NCBI GenBank assembly: GCA_032718865.1
Contig: JALUTQ010000037.1
Coordinates: forward strand, 124,001-188,000
DNA: 64,000 nt
Source: Tilletia caries
Taxonomy: Eukaryota > Basidiomycota > Exobasidiomycetes > Tilletiales > Tilletiaceae
Direction: 5' to 3'
Part shown: positions 46,539-56,326 of the stretch, piece by piece
How the letters are laid out: every line of letters starts with the position of its first letter
Numbering within the stretch: position 1 is the stretch's first letter
Notes under the pieces: model-generated
The model's input: the letters and a program-made list of their open reading frames with translations, nothing else
Told to the model about the DNA's origin: nothing
Database searches by the model: none
Position numbers and translations under genes: made by a program

Positions 46539-46668
46539 CAAGCTCTCCATGACCACGCGACGGTCACCCTCCACATAGTTCCCACGCTTTTCATGCACAT
46601 GTAAACGCACCCATGCCCCTGTTACTTCTGGAATAGAACCACAGACTTCATTCGCGTTAATCCTTACA
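46534..46668 (+). repeat. 3' LTR of the Ty3 element
   Basis: 135 bp, identical to the 5' LTR except one C-to-T difference. Its third to fifth bases supply the stop codon of pol. Confidence 0.97.
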
Positions 46669-46700
46669 CTCCTCCCATTTCCTCCATTGCGCTTCTCGTC

Positions 46701-48286
46701 ATGAACTCTGCTCACTCCTCCCCATCTGAGTCCGACCTGTCCTACCCCTCTCCTCCATCTTCGCCCACGTTACACATCCTCGCTCCGCGTTTCCGCCCTC
46801 TCGCCCGTCCGTTACGCTTTATCGACCAGGCATCGGTTCCGACTCCGATCGGCTTCGTAGACAATGCGGGGGCTATGTTTGCCACAATCTCGGTCGAGGA
46901 AGCTGAGGAAGGCGAAGTGTATTCCGATGATTCCTCCAACTCCACCCTCACCCGTGATAGCGACGTCGAAGGCGATGGTTGCGCTCAGCCTGAGGACGCA
47001 TCCTCCGATGGCACGGATTCCGGTGCCTCGATCGCATCTTTCTTCAACGACGCGACGACTTCGGAGGGAACGGATGAACAGCCCAACACTGACGAATCGG
47101 AAATGGAGTCTGGGTCGGAGGACGGCGGTGACACCGTAGACGCCAAAGCTGAGCTTCGGAGAGCTTTCGACGATCCTACCGGCCCCTTTGTCCCCGATCA
47201 GGATGCTGATCTCGATGAGGAGGGCGATCCTCAGACGGAAGGTGTCGATAGCGTGGCAAGTGACGTGGATAATGGCCCTACGTCCTCGCAGCGTTCCACC
47301 ATCACCATCGAGACCAATCCCGAGACCGACGACTCGGACTACTCCGATGACGACCTTTCCTCTGAGCTCAGCGACGTTCCCCCTGAGCTTCCTTCACCGT
47401 TGAAGAGCCATGAACCAGCGTCCGCCATTGATGAGGACGAGGAGGACGAATTGCTGGATGACGATGAGCCGACTGATCATCCAGCGGGCGGGAAAGCGGT
47501 CGTAGCTGAGCCAGTGGAGCATGTGGAGCTGCAGCATGCGTCGCAGCGCGAGCACGGGACACCAAACAGCCATATTCTCCGCGGTGCCGAGGTGGCCGCA
47601 TTCCTGCCACGAACGCCGAGTCCAAAGCACGTGTTTCGTCGTGCCTCCGATGTTTCGCCGCACTGCAACCCACTCGCGCGGCTCCTGGTCCCATCGCAAC
47701 GGGCTCATGATAGCAACGCAGCATCAGTGCCGTGGGCAATGCCTATTGGATCATCCTCGTCGGAGCAAGCGACCTCCGGTTTGTCTCCAGCAGACCCAAC
47801 CAGTACCTTGGTGGCCGGACCGACGACAAGCCTTCATGATCCAGCCGCTGACACAGGCCCGAAGAGTTTGACCTCGGCCTGTTCCGCCTCCGCTGCGCCG
47901 TCGTCCAGGGTCGACGAGGATTCGACAAGGGCTGGAGAACGTCTCTCAACCGTACCCTCGACAAGTGTTACGTCGTCTCCAGGTTTTGACGTCGTTGGCC
48001 AGCATGTCGCCGCTGATGACCCGGAGCCTGCCAGCAAGAAGCGACGTATCGACAAAGTGATTTGCTATGTGAGCAACTTATATGCAAGGATTTGCTTTGA
48101 TATGCTTGCTTAGCTCTCTCTTCTGCCCAGTGGATCCAAGACGGGGTCAAGGTTCGCATGTATGAGTCCGGGGACTTCGAAGGATTCTTTCCTTTACACG
48201 GCTGGATCAGACCGCCTATCTTCAAGCCCAAGACACCGTTGAGTCCTCCGATTGGCGCTCTGGCATCTGGCAGGGGCGGCGTATGA
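46701..48286 (+). CDS. Acidic low-complexity protein, unidentified
   Basis: Exons 46701-48056 and 48131-48286 (74-bp intron, gtgatt to cccag), about 504 residues. The first 100 residues are Ser/Pro-rich. Residues about 70-270 are strongly acidic with Asp/Glu/Ser runs (DIDLSSELSDVPPELPSP-like composition, EDEEDELLDDDEPTDHP). A basic KKRRID sits just before the intron, a possible nuclear signal. Exon 2 adds an unusually ordered-looking end (WIQDGVKVRMYESGDFEGFF, then HGWIRPPIFKPKTPLSPP). No known domain. Acidic nuclear proteins of this kind often bind histones or act as regulators, but nothing proves that. The Ty3 element sits only 32 bp upstream of the start codon, so normal transcription is probably disturbed. 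It converges on the KDZ transposase and could be its accessory gene. Confidence 0.6.
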
Positions 48287-49077
48287 CACCAGAGCAGGAT
48301 CGCAAGGTATGCGTCATGCGACGAGCCAATTCCGAAGACCCGAACAGCCTGTACGGTTCTATGACAAGAAAGAATATAATGCATCAGCTTGAGACCTCAT
48401 GCGAGCACGCGATCGTCGAAGGGCCTCACTACGAACCCGACAGCAGTATCACCATCGCCGCTCATCAATTGTAGTTGTTGGTTTTGGGAGAAGATAATGG
48501 ATGGTGGAGCAGGTGCGGGATGAATGCCTTCGGTGTACGGGATTAGACGAAGGAGCTTGGCAAGACCGCGCACAGAAGGGATAACGAGGACAGCGTCACG
48601 GCGATGCTGAGGGAAGACTGCGACGATGCGGAACGTCACCAGGCGTCAAATGAAGTTGTAGACGGGTTACCTGGGTGCATGCGCATGTAGATGAGACGCC
48701 GGACAAACGAGGTTGGTTGGGGTCGTGGCTTGAACGAAGTGCGACTGAGAAACGAAGATGGTAGGTGATTAGATGAGGCCCTGAGGACTTGAAGGCTGTT
48801 TAGATTGGAGAAGAAGGAAAGCGATGTGATATGAACGGAAGAGGTCAATGAACTGTAACGCCAAAGGAAAGTGATATCGCCGCCACAAGGAAGAAACAGT
48901 ACATACTGTAGGCTGTACGCCGTTCAGCAGCTGGCGTGTGGCGGCGAGATGAATTCGTCATTCGTATGAGACAGAAGGCGGGATATGAGAACGGAAGATG
49001 AGAGTCTAGGGAGCAGTGTATTTCGTCGTCAACAGCTCGACCTTCGCCGGTTTTGGGTAAAAGGAACAAAGTGCGGC
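48287..49077. other. Intergenic, no gene recognised
   Basis: 3' flanks of the convergent acidic protein and KDZ genes. The frame downstream of the acidic gene's stop (48299-48474) reads DSSITIAAHQL-like sequence without homology. Confidence 0.5.
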
Positions 49078-51922
49078 TCAAGTGGCAAGCCTCGCCACTT
49101 GAGCCTCCAGTTCGACGTCGATGTCTACTTCGACCTCGTCAGCTTGGTCGCTTGACAATGTGTTGTGGTCGATGGGAACGCCAGAAGGGAAAAGGATGTC
49201 TTCTGCCGGTGCGCTCCCGAGCCAGTAGTTCTTGAGAGCTGTGGCGCGGGTATGCTCGTCGCGATACACAGAATGTGTGTGTCGCAGCTCTCCTGTGCGC
49301 ATGATTCGATTGTCAATCCATGCCAACGCTGAGGAGCGCTCGTGTTCCAGGCGTTCGTTCTCTTCCACTGCCCGAAGAAGCTCTTCGAAGGCATTGATAG
49401 CCTTGGCCGTGGATGGATTGGTCCACCAAGGCAAGTCGTCCAGGGAAGGGTTGTCCGCACAGGCCCAATGCTCCACCAGTTTGAACTGTTCTCCTTTGAG
49501 AAGAGTATCCCATTCCAACACCGGAGGATACCGTCCGAGAGCTTGAAAGTGCGTGGAGAGTGCAGTGTTGAGCCGTTTCATGAGTTTTCTGGCGCTGACT
49601 GATTCGGTTTTGAGCGAGAGTTGCAGTCTTACCGTGGTCTTGGTGCCGCGGGAGGTGTTTGCGGGTCGATCGCGCACAAGAGCTGAAAGCAGCCGAATCT
49701 CAGACATGACGCGAAGCAGGCTTTGGGAGATTAGACTGACTACGGTGATGGTTGAGTTGGCTCCGTCCGTCGAAGTGTTTGCGCTGGGAAGTGGAAGCTG
49801 AATGAGTCAAAAGCGCTCGATGGACATGTGTCTGACGACGGAGAGCGTCTCGACAGGGATGCTGGGGAAGAGAGAGGGGGGACGCCAGTTGGCAATGTTG
49901 TCGTTGGCCTGTGGTGGATGTAATCCGTCGTAACCCGGTCGGAATTGACGAGGAACGCAAGAAACATCGAACTTTATATGTGAGAATCACGCGGGCTTCC
50001 TCGATCACTTGGTTGATTTTGGAACGCTTTGATCGAATGAACTTGAAGAGATTCATGCGTCGCTCGGTCGCAAGATGAAGACAGCGCTCTTCAAGGCTGA
50101 AGCGGCGATCCCCGGCGCGCATGCTACGGGTGGAGGTGATGAGATTGCGCAAGCCCGACCATACACCTTCCATACCCTCCCCGTCAGTGAGTCCATAGCC
50201 CAGCACGTTTCTTGGGCTGTATCGGACCTGCCACGAATAGGTATGTCCATAAACATGGAATAGTGGAACCGTCCATGTAATCTTCAGGGAGGGCCCAATC
50301 AGATTGCGAACACGTGTGCTTGGGTCGAAGCGGCAGCCAAGATCATACACGACCCCTAGATGGCGAAGTTGGGGTATTGCCTCCGCCAAGGCTCCTATCA
50401 GCGCGGTGGCGTAAAAGTGTCTCTCTCCGGGAGTGGTTATGTCGCAGAGGACAAGAGGAATGTCGTTCCTGCAGCACACTCCCATGACCCCGTTGACGTC
50501 GAAAGGGGTTCGGGCGTTGTGTGCCGAAGCGTGGTCGATGGCCCTAATACTGGCAACGCATGACTCCTTGTCGGGATCGTTCCCTAGGGCGTTTTGCCAT
50601 GCCCTCTCTGCGGCAATGGACTGTCGAGCGGAAAGGAAGCGCCGCGGTGGCATGGGCTGAGCATTTATGACGTCTGCGCGCCGTCGCCGCTTCTGTGTGA
50701 AGTTGCCGTCGATAGCGACGATCACCTGAGGAGAGTCGCGATCGAGTCCGAATGTGGGAGCGGGCCAAGTGCCTACGCGAGGATGGATGAGATCGGCTGC
50801 ATCGTGAGGAAGCTGAGATCGCAAGGTTTGGCTGTCAAGGCGCGTTGGGGTGGCAAACGCCTGAAAACAGGCAGGGCAACTCTCGATGAGATCGTACAAG
50901 GTAAGGTGCAGATCGTCATCCACCAACGATGGACGCGAGGGCGTCCATCGAGCGACCTCCGTAGCCATTTGCTGTGCATATCGTTCGACAACGGTCATCC
51001 ACGTCACTGCGCTGCTCAACTGCCTTCGCAGGACGTCACCCGTCGTCAGGGCGCTGTACGATCGTTGAAATGTGGGTTCGAGGCGCATCAGAGTCTGCAC
51101 CGTCGCAGCCATGTTGTTGGCTGGCATGCCGACCTGATTAAGTAGAGTTTGGTATAGTCGGAGCAACCGAATGGTGAAAGCAACCCTCGGCGCAGAGGGA
51201 GAGGACGGAAAAAAACCAATGCTGATGAGGCTCTTGATCAGCGAGCATGTTCGGCCAGCAACGACCATGGGTTTGCCGATGTCGTACACATGAATGATGC
51301 TCAAGCTATGCCTTGGCGCATCAAGAGGGCAGTCGCAGCTGATGACAGGCAGTGCTGGGAACCGGGGCGTCGGATCGGTATCGTACGCGGTTTTGAAGAT
51401 GACGTTACTCGCTTGATGCCACGCGGCAAAACGGCGACGGGTGGTCTCTTTGTTCGAGCGCGGGAGAGGGCAACGACGTGGATTGAAGTTTTGGACGAGT
51501 ATTGGGTTCCCATGGATATCGACGGCGCCTTCGTCGCTGTCGTATTCATCACTTGGATCAGACTGAGGGTATCGTGATCCTGATCCATCATTGCCGTAGT
51601 CCTCCACAAAGCCAAATCCAGGGCCGTCACCGTAATCATCGTTGTTGCCATCGTATAGGTCCATGAACTCTTGGACCTGATGGCTGGCGCGTTGAAGAGC
51701 GTATGGATCGGAGAAGGTGGGGAGATCATTATGCGCCATGTTCATCGCTGGCTCGGAAATGGTAGAGCCGTAGAGCTGCTCACTGTCGGCAGTGTAGCAG
51801 TCGGCGCCGTCTGCGTCAAGCTCATCGCGTCGGCGGCGTCGTGTGAGGCGGCGCGGCTTGCGAGCTGGAATCATGTGGGAAGTGGGCTGTGGGACTGTGT
51901 AGGAGGAAGGAAGAACCGGCAA
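49078..51922 (-). CDS. KDZ-superfamily (Kyakuja-Dileera-Zisupton) transposase
   Basis: A large DNA transposase of the KDZ class known in basidiomycetes. Exon 1 (about 51922-50000) starts with a basic region (ARKPRRLTRRRRRD, about residues 19-32) and an acidic linker. A Cys/His-containing region follows (VISCDCPLDAPRHSL to CSLIKSL and GFFPSSPSAPRVAF), equivalent to the CxC module. The catalytic part has VIVAIDGNFTQKRRRR (about residue 399), HNARTPFDVNGVMGVCCRND, GVVYDLGCRFD (about 524) and FHVYGHTYSWQVRYSP, then GYGLTDGEGMEGVWSGLRN (about 585). These acidic residues in DGNF, YDLGCRFD and DGEGME are the family's characteristic positions. A long intron (about 50000-49727) leads to a 210-residue C-terminal exon ending at 49078. 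No stop interrupts exon 1, so an active enzyme is possible. The start is the first in-frame ATG, and an extra upstream exon near 52045 cannot be excluded. Confidence 0.82.
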
Positions 51923-52679
51923 CCTATCAGAAATCAGATCTGGGTGCCGAGTCGTAGATGGAGAGACCGGATGCGTCTTACGGAGGTGCAGACGTACTCA
52001 CGTACACTTTGTAGTCTGGAGAGGCGCTGGGAGTGGGACTGAAATGGCATGGTGGTGCTGAAAGAGGACTGGCCGATGTGGAAAGATGGCAAATGGCGAT
52101 CGACGTCATGAGGGAGACAGTCGCAGGTCACGTGTGCGACACATGATTCATAGTGGGTCAACGGTCAACGGTCAAAGCCGAAGGTAAGACGATAACTCGA
52201 AATATTCATGGACGGATGCTATAAATAATGTATAGCGGGCGTTGACTCAACCTCTGCGTCCCATTGGAGAAAGAGAGCCGAGAGGTCGTGTAGCGGAGGA
52301 GAGGGGCCATCACCACCAACCGCTCGGAGTACGGCTTAACGAATGCAGCGTTGTTTGGTGGCCTCGGCGAGGTTGAGAATGACGTTCGCGTCGTAGAGGT
52401 TGGCCATAGGGGTTGGATGAAGACACGATGGCCAGATAGGCAGGCAAAGGGTTCCGGGGGGGATAGCTTGACGTAAAGAGAGCAAGACAGCAGCCCGTCT
52501 GGCCGGTGAGAGTGCATCATTGGGAACTCGGTGGTGCGATGACGTGGGTGGTGGGGTGGAGCAGTGTCGCCGAGATGGCGGAAGAAGGCACCAGAGGACG
52601 TGGATTGTTGCCGACCAGAGCCGGTGATGGCGGAACCGAAGTGCCAAAGCAGACTACCGAGCGGATAAGCGCGTGGCCC
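51923..52679. other. Upstream of the KDZ gene; no gene recognised
   Basis: Probably the KDZ promoter. A 24-codon minus-strand frame (52410-52336, MANLYDANVILNLAEATKQR) has good codon character and may be the start of a lost gene, but it is too short to call. A ggtcaac direct repeat occurs at 52155-52172. Confidence 0.4.
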
Positions 52680-52999
52680 TCATCCCACTCGCCTGCCGCG
52701 CCAGTATATCAGCGCTAACATCCGCGAACAACTGATTATTCTGAGCACCCTACTGTCCCTGCTGGCCTCCCGCCCCGGATCCGCCGTCGTCGCCTCTGCC
52801 CCCGGACGATGATGGAATTCGAGGCGGCGTGCTGGTGGGCTAGGTGGAAGAGCCACTCCGTATCGAGTCGGGCGGGGGAGAGGACGTACTCCCACCTGGC
52901 GGCCATACTACTCCTCGATATCGATGCACTCCCTTGTCCCCCACCGCCACTGCCACCTATGATATTCTGCATCATGCCATCCACAAGACCATCCATGCC

Positions 53000-53995
53000 T
53001 TGCTCGTCCGCAGAGGACGAGGATGACGAGGCTGAGATGACGCCCGATGACGTCTAGGAGGAATAGCATGTGTGTTGCGAGGTTCTTGCGGATGTGGGGA
53101 TGTAGGGCGGAGAGGGTTGAGTTGAGGAAGCCGAGGGAGGGTGCGAGGGCACGGGCGAAGGTGTTGCGGAGGTAGGCTGCGAGTGTGGCTGATACTTCGG
53201 AGTGATGATTTTGGGAGCTGCCGTATTGGTTGCTTGAGGCGTCCAGGACAGAGGTCAGGAAGTGGTATTCGACCTATTCCGCAATCAAGGGACAGGAGGT
53301 CATGCGTCAGCCTTTCGTCACAGCATGTATGGTGGGTGATCTGACTGACCTCTGCCATCTCCAGCCAGGCTCCGAGCCAATTTGCAACGCCAGCGCTACC
53401 GCGCTCATAGATAGCTTTATCGGTCCGATTGGACATCCCTCCAAACATGGCCGACCCGCTGACAACAGTGGCGCCCGAGCCGATCCCAGAGCCCATCATT
53501 CTACCGCCCATACTCAACAATCTTCCCAACCGCATACTCGCGCACGCGGGAGCCCAAGAACTTGGCCGAGCCGAGCAGATACTCCGCCCTGACTTCTGCG
53601 AGCTGGGCGATGGCGTATGCGAGGTGTGACGTGTTCGGGTTGGCCGGGTGCGCGGGTAAGGAGGCGAGGAAGATGAGCAAGCGTCGGATCTGCGCTGCTG
53701 TGTGGTGGTTCGGCGTGGGGAGGGGGATGCCGAGGGGTATGGAGTCCGCCGGGTCGATGCGGTGGGACTGGTCGCGGAGGAGGGGGAGGGTCTCGAGGTG
53801 TGCGAAGCCGAGGGTGTCCTCGATGTGGTGGGTGCCATGGTTGTCCGCGCCCCCTGCTGATGCGCCCCCCAGCGAGCAGCAGACTCTTGTCGGTGCTGTC
53901 CGTCGTGTTGTCGCTGCCATTGGCCGTGCTTCCGTCCAGCTCTCGTCTGAAGGTGGTGCTCGGGTTCGGAGAGTTTCGAGCCGAGTTCCGAACGT
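53000..53995 (-). pseudogene. Gene fragment of unknown family (third part of a chimera)
   Basis: Reads well in one frame from about 53830 (HHIEDTLGFAHLETLPLLRD) through PTPNHHTAAQIRRLLIFLAS and AIAQLAEVRAEYLLGSAKFL to a Gly-rich segment and an intron-like gtcagt donor near 53350. It continues near 53280-53000 with AAYLRNTFARALAPSLGFLN and HPHIRKNLATHMLFLLDVIG. The sequence looks like a conserved helical protein, but I cannot name it. It starts immediately after the dynamin-like piece without its own ATG, so I treat it as a captured or rearranged fragment. Confidence 0.5.
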
Positions 53996-54009
53996 CTCGT
54001 GAACGTGGC

Positions 54010-54395
54010 TGTGCAGATCGTGGCGATATCTACATTGGCGGGGTTCACAGCGAAGATGATGCTGCAGAGGAGAGCAAAAAGGGTGAGGCAGGGTTCAGGA
54101 ACAAGATGTGCGTGATGCGTGGCGAGCAGAACGTACCAATCTGGCTTGGAGATGTAGTCCGTGACAAGACTGCGAATCTGGCGCTCGATGTCCGATGGCT
54201 GACAGGACGATCACCGAATGGGATCTGGAGGGCAGATACATGGAGTCAGCTCGGGTTTGATTTGACAGCTTGAAAGGGAGGATGATATGGTGCTGACCTT
54301 GGTGATACCCGGCAGATCGACGAGGGCGGGATTGAGGACATTGGGGCTGTAGACCTTGAGATGGATGGGCAACTTGGAGACGCCCTTGTTCTCGC
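54010..54395 (-). pseudogene. Dynamin/Vps1-like GTPase fragment (second part of a chimera)
   Basis: Three intron-separated pieces of the GTPase domain of a dynamin-related protein of the Vps1 type. They are [20 protein letters not shown] with LPGITK (the G3 motif DLPGITK), then SDIERQIRSLVTDYISKPD, then IIFAVNPANVDIAT. The introns (about 54296-54190 and 54133-54046) have normal signals. The P-loop, the G4 TKxD motif and everything after are missing, and the coding sense is lost within a few codons of VDIAT. Family identity is certain from the motif order. Confidence 0.82.
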
Positions 54396-54399
54396 GACG

Positions 54400-54733
54400 T
54401 GAGGTGGGATAGGACGGCGGGGTTGGAGAAGTCGAGGAGGTAGAGGGAGTCATTGGCCGACGGGGTGGAGACGAGACTGTCCTGTCTGCCGAAGAGGGCG
54501 AGACCGTTCCGGGAAAAAGAGGCGAGGGTAAGGAAGAACGCTGTGGCTGGGCTGGCGAGGGACTGCCATGGCGGGGCCGAGAGTGGGATGGGGGTGGTCA
54601 GGTTGAGGAAGAGGAGGTCGGAAGAGTCTGTGGCGAACGGGTATGTGTATCCTGCGCTTGCGCTTGCGGTCGCCTTGCCGCCGTGGAGGAGGAGGACGCC
54701 GTCAAGTATCTGGATGCTTTGCCCATCGCCCAT
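54400..54733 (-). pseudogene. Kelch-like N-terminal fragment (first part of a chimera)
   Basis: From an ATG at 54733 the frame reads MGDGQSIQILDGVLLLHGGK, then [20 protein letters not shown] and [20 protein letters not shown] before YLLDFSNP. The spacing of the hydrophobic [16 protein letters not shown] and LYLLD strands resembles a beta-propeller (Kelch) blade pair. It runs into the dynamin-like piece near 54395 in another frame, with no intron to explain the change. I infer a joined fragment. Confidence 0.5.
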
Positions 54734-54869
54734 CGCTGTGTGTTGTACTGGTTGAGTGGGTGAGTGAATGAGTGAGCGCTGAGTGAGTGAGTGGCTGCAA
54801 ATTTTCAAACCAAAATTGATTTTCTCACATGGGTGAAAATTTTCTCCACATGAATTTCGGGTCGCTTTA

Positions 54870-55654
54870 TAAGGTTGTCCCCGGAGTTGACGCGGAGCTG
54901 GGGTTTTGCGGACTCCGCACTCCTCCGACGGAGGGCTCCGCCGGAGGCGGAGCGCGGAGCTCACTTTGGGGGAATTTTTAATCATAAAAAAGCACGGACT
55001 CCGCCTGGAGGACTCCGCCGGAATTTACGCGGAGCGCGGAGCCCAATCCTGGGCCCACTGTCCAAAAAGTGCGGAGCGCGGAGTCGTCAAAATAGCGTGA
55101 AAATTCCGGCGGAACTTCCGCGGAATTCCGACGGAGCTGTGAGGTCACGTGATAGCCGAAAATAAGGGTCACGTGACCTCATTTTGGGTGCGCTCCGCCG
55201 GAATTCCGTCCAAGTTCCGCGGAAATGTGCGGAATTCCGAGAAAATAGGCATCGTCGAGACACGCGCAGGAAATAAAACAGGCATCATCATCCGTTGAGA
55301 ACCTCAAAATAGCACTGGAGTCAATACCGCAACAATGTCGGATGCTAAATGTATAGCTCCGATTGTACTAGAGTCATTGAAAGCAACTTATACCACCACT
55401 GCGCTCCGACGGAATTCTGCGGAATTCCGAGCTCCGCGCACACGGAGCACGGAGGAGCATTATGAAAACGCACAGAAAAAACGCGGAGCGCGGAGCTGGG
55501 ATTTCAACTTTTGTATAATTCCGTCGGAACGCGGAGCTGGTTTTTTTCAGCTCTGTCTTCTGCGGAGGCGGAGCTCGCCTCAAAAAGTCAAAATTCCGGC
55601 GGAATTTGGAAGTGCGGAGGCGGAGCCCTCCGCGTTACTCCGGGGACAACCTTA
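54870..55654 (+). mobile_element. Complete hAT-like CGGAG element (TAAGGTTGTCCC subfamily)
   Basis: Target duplication TCGCTTTA (54862-54869 and 55655-55662). Perfect 18-bp terminal inverted repeat TAAGGTTGTCCCCGGAGT. Length 785 bp. The interior is dense in GCGGAGC, CGGAATTCCG and GGACTCCG, with a unique central part around 55280-55380 that is conserved in the other copies. Also contains GTCACGTGA near 55144 and 55170. No coding capacity. It is the reference copy for the halves at 33055 and 56327 and for 60108-61050. Confidence 0.96.
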
Positions 55655-55740
55655 TCGCTTTATACGGAGGCAAGCATTTCTCAATCCAACCATTGTTTTG
55701 AGCTCCTCACGATGATCTGGACAAAAAAGTCACACCCTGG

Positions 55741-55915
55741 GAGTAGGAAGGTGTTGTGGTCGAAAGGAAAGACGGCCGAAGCCGTCTAAAAGGATGGGCC
55801 GGAGCCCTTGGGTGAGCCGAAGCTCATGGTTGGGCCGAAGCCCGTGCACGTTAAACGTGCACTGACCACAACACTCCTACCCCCTCCCCCTACCCTATCC
55901 TCGAAAGGATCAATG
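55741..55915 (-). ncRNA. Array of UUCG-loop hairpins in a long stem, candidate structured RNA
   Basis: On the minus strand, in order: ATCCT-TTCG-AGGAT (about 55900-55913), a long arm GTGTTGTGGTC (complement of 55864-55874), GTGCACG-TTTAA-CGTGCAC, GGGC-TTCG-GCCC, GAGC-TTCG-GCTC, GGGC-TCCG-GCCC and GACGGC-TTCG-GCCGTC (55771-55786), then the other long arm GACCACAACAC (55751-55761). Four loops have the exceptionally stable cUUCGg form. The outer arms extend with gggagtagga/tcctaccccc. The array lies directly downstream of the tRNA-like sequence on the same strand. Structure is read from the sequence. Transcription is inferred. Confidence 0.55.
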
Positions 55916-55988
55916 CCTGGAGCGCGGATCGAACCCGCGACGTATCAAACAGAGAGCAGTTGATCAGACCGCTCAACTATGTGACACG
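55915..55988 (-). other. tRNA-like sequence with Pol III A and B boxes
   Basis: On the minus strand an A-box-like TAGTTGAGCGG (55969-55979) and a B box GGTTCGATCC (55926-55935, within the perfect T stem CGCGG/CCGCG) lie at tRNA spacing. The D stem also pairs. The acceptor ends do not pair and the anticodon stem is broken, so it is not a functional tRNA. It may be the Pol III promoter head of a SINE-like element whose body is the hairpin array. Confidence 0.55.
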
Positions 55989-56326
55989 ATTTGTTGTATT
56001 TTCGTTCCAGTGCTTGATGTTGACTGAGGCGCTCAATCGCAAGCAAGCAAGCAAGGAGCGTGCGCTCCGCGCCTACGCGGACCGCGGCGTGTCGCGCGTC
56101 GCGCACTGCCACGTGGTTCGGCCAGTGGCATGGCGGATTGCGGTCACGTGCCATGTGGCTGTTTGGACTTCTGGGAGATGGGACTTGGGAGGGGGACTCT
56201 CCGCCGTCCCTGTTGGAGGTTGCTTGGGCCCCGTAGTTAGAGTTTTAAGCCCAACAAGGCCAGCAAGGCTAAATCCAATTGATCTATCTGTAGCCTATCA
56301 GGTGAAACTTGCCGTAACCAAGGTTG
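55989..56326. other. Right end of the 23-kb interval, no gene
   Basis: Contains CACGTGGC/GCCACGTG-like palindromes (56110-56155), and an 11-bp AGTTAGAGTTT that also occurs near the left end of the interval (about 33326). Otherwise nothing recognised. Confidence 0.4.

Larger units (their letters stand above)
38848..46668 (+). mobile_element. Ty3/gypsy (chromovirus-type) LTR retrotransposon, nested insertions
   Basis: Delimited by two 135-bp LTRs (38848-38982 and 46534-46668) that begin TGTAAC and end TTACA and differ at a single base (cttctc versus cttttc). A 5-bp target duplication CTCCT flanks it (38843-38847 and 46669-46673). Order gag, protease, RT, RNase H, integrase is that of Ty3/gypsy, and a chromodomain-like patch follows the integrase. 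Two hAT-like elements are inserted in pol. Without them and their duplications the element is about 6.5 kb. The nearly identical LTRs indicate recent insertion, but an in-frame TGA, a frameshift and the two insertions make it non-autonomous now. Confidence 0.97.
33250..56326. mobile_element. Putative 23-kb insertion inside a hAT-like element
   Basis: Bounded by GCATTTTCA at 33241-33249 and 56327-56335, which reads as a 9-bp (or 8-bp) target duplication. Outside it the two halves of one hAT-like element join, and outside those the Harbinger-like frame joins. The interval contains decayed genes at 33.5-35.2 kb, a BED-like zinc-finger gene, a Gln-rich protein, a Ty3 element, an acidic protein, a KDZ-type transposase, chimeric gene fragments, a complete CGGAG element and the tRNA-like hairpin element. 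The ends (CCTGTGGCATGC on the left, CAACCTTGGTTACGG read inwards on the right) share only a weak CCT-TGG similarity, so no TIR is established. The KDZ transposase is the obvious candidate mobiliser but this is inference. An assembly or rearrangement origin is possible. Confidence 0.55.

Noticed and set aside
50594..51145. 183-codon plus-strand frame
   Set aside because: It lies wholly antisense to the KDZ catalytic exon, whose motifs are clear. The frame has no homology-like pattern.
55915..55988. Functional tRNA gene
   Set aside because: T and D stems pair, but acceptor strands do not and the anticodon stem is broken. Kept only as a tRNA-like head.
33250..56326. Calling the 23-kb block a Starship or a Maverick/Polinton
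   Set aside because: No tyrosine recombinase of the captain type, no protein-primed polymerase and no long TIR lies within it. The Crypton-like gene is 25 kb away, outside the block.
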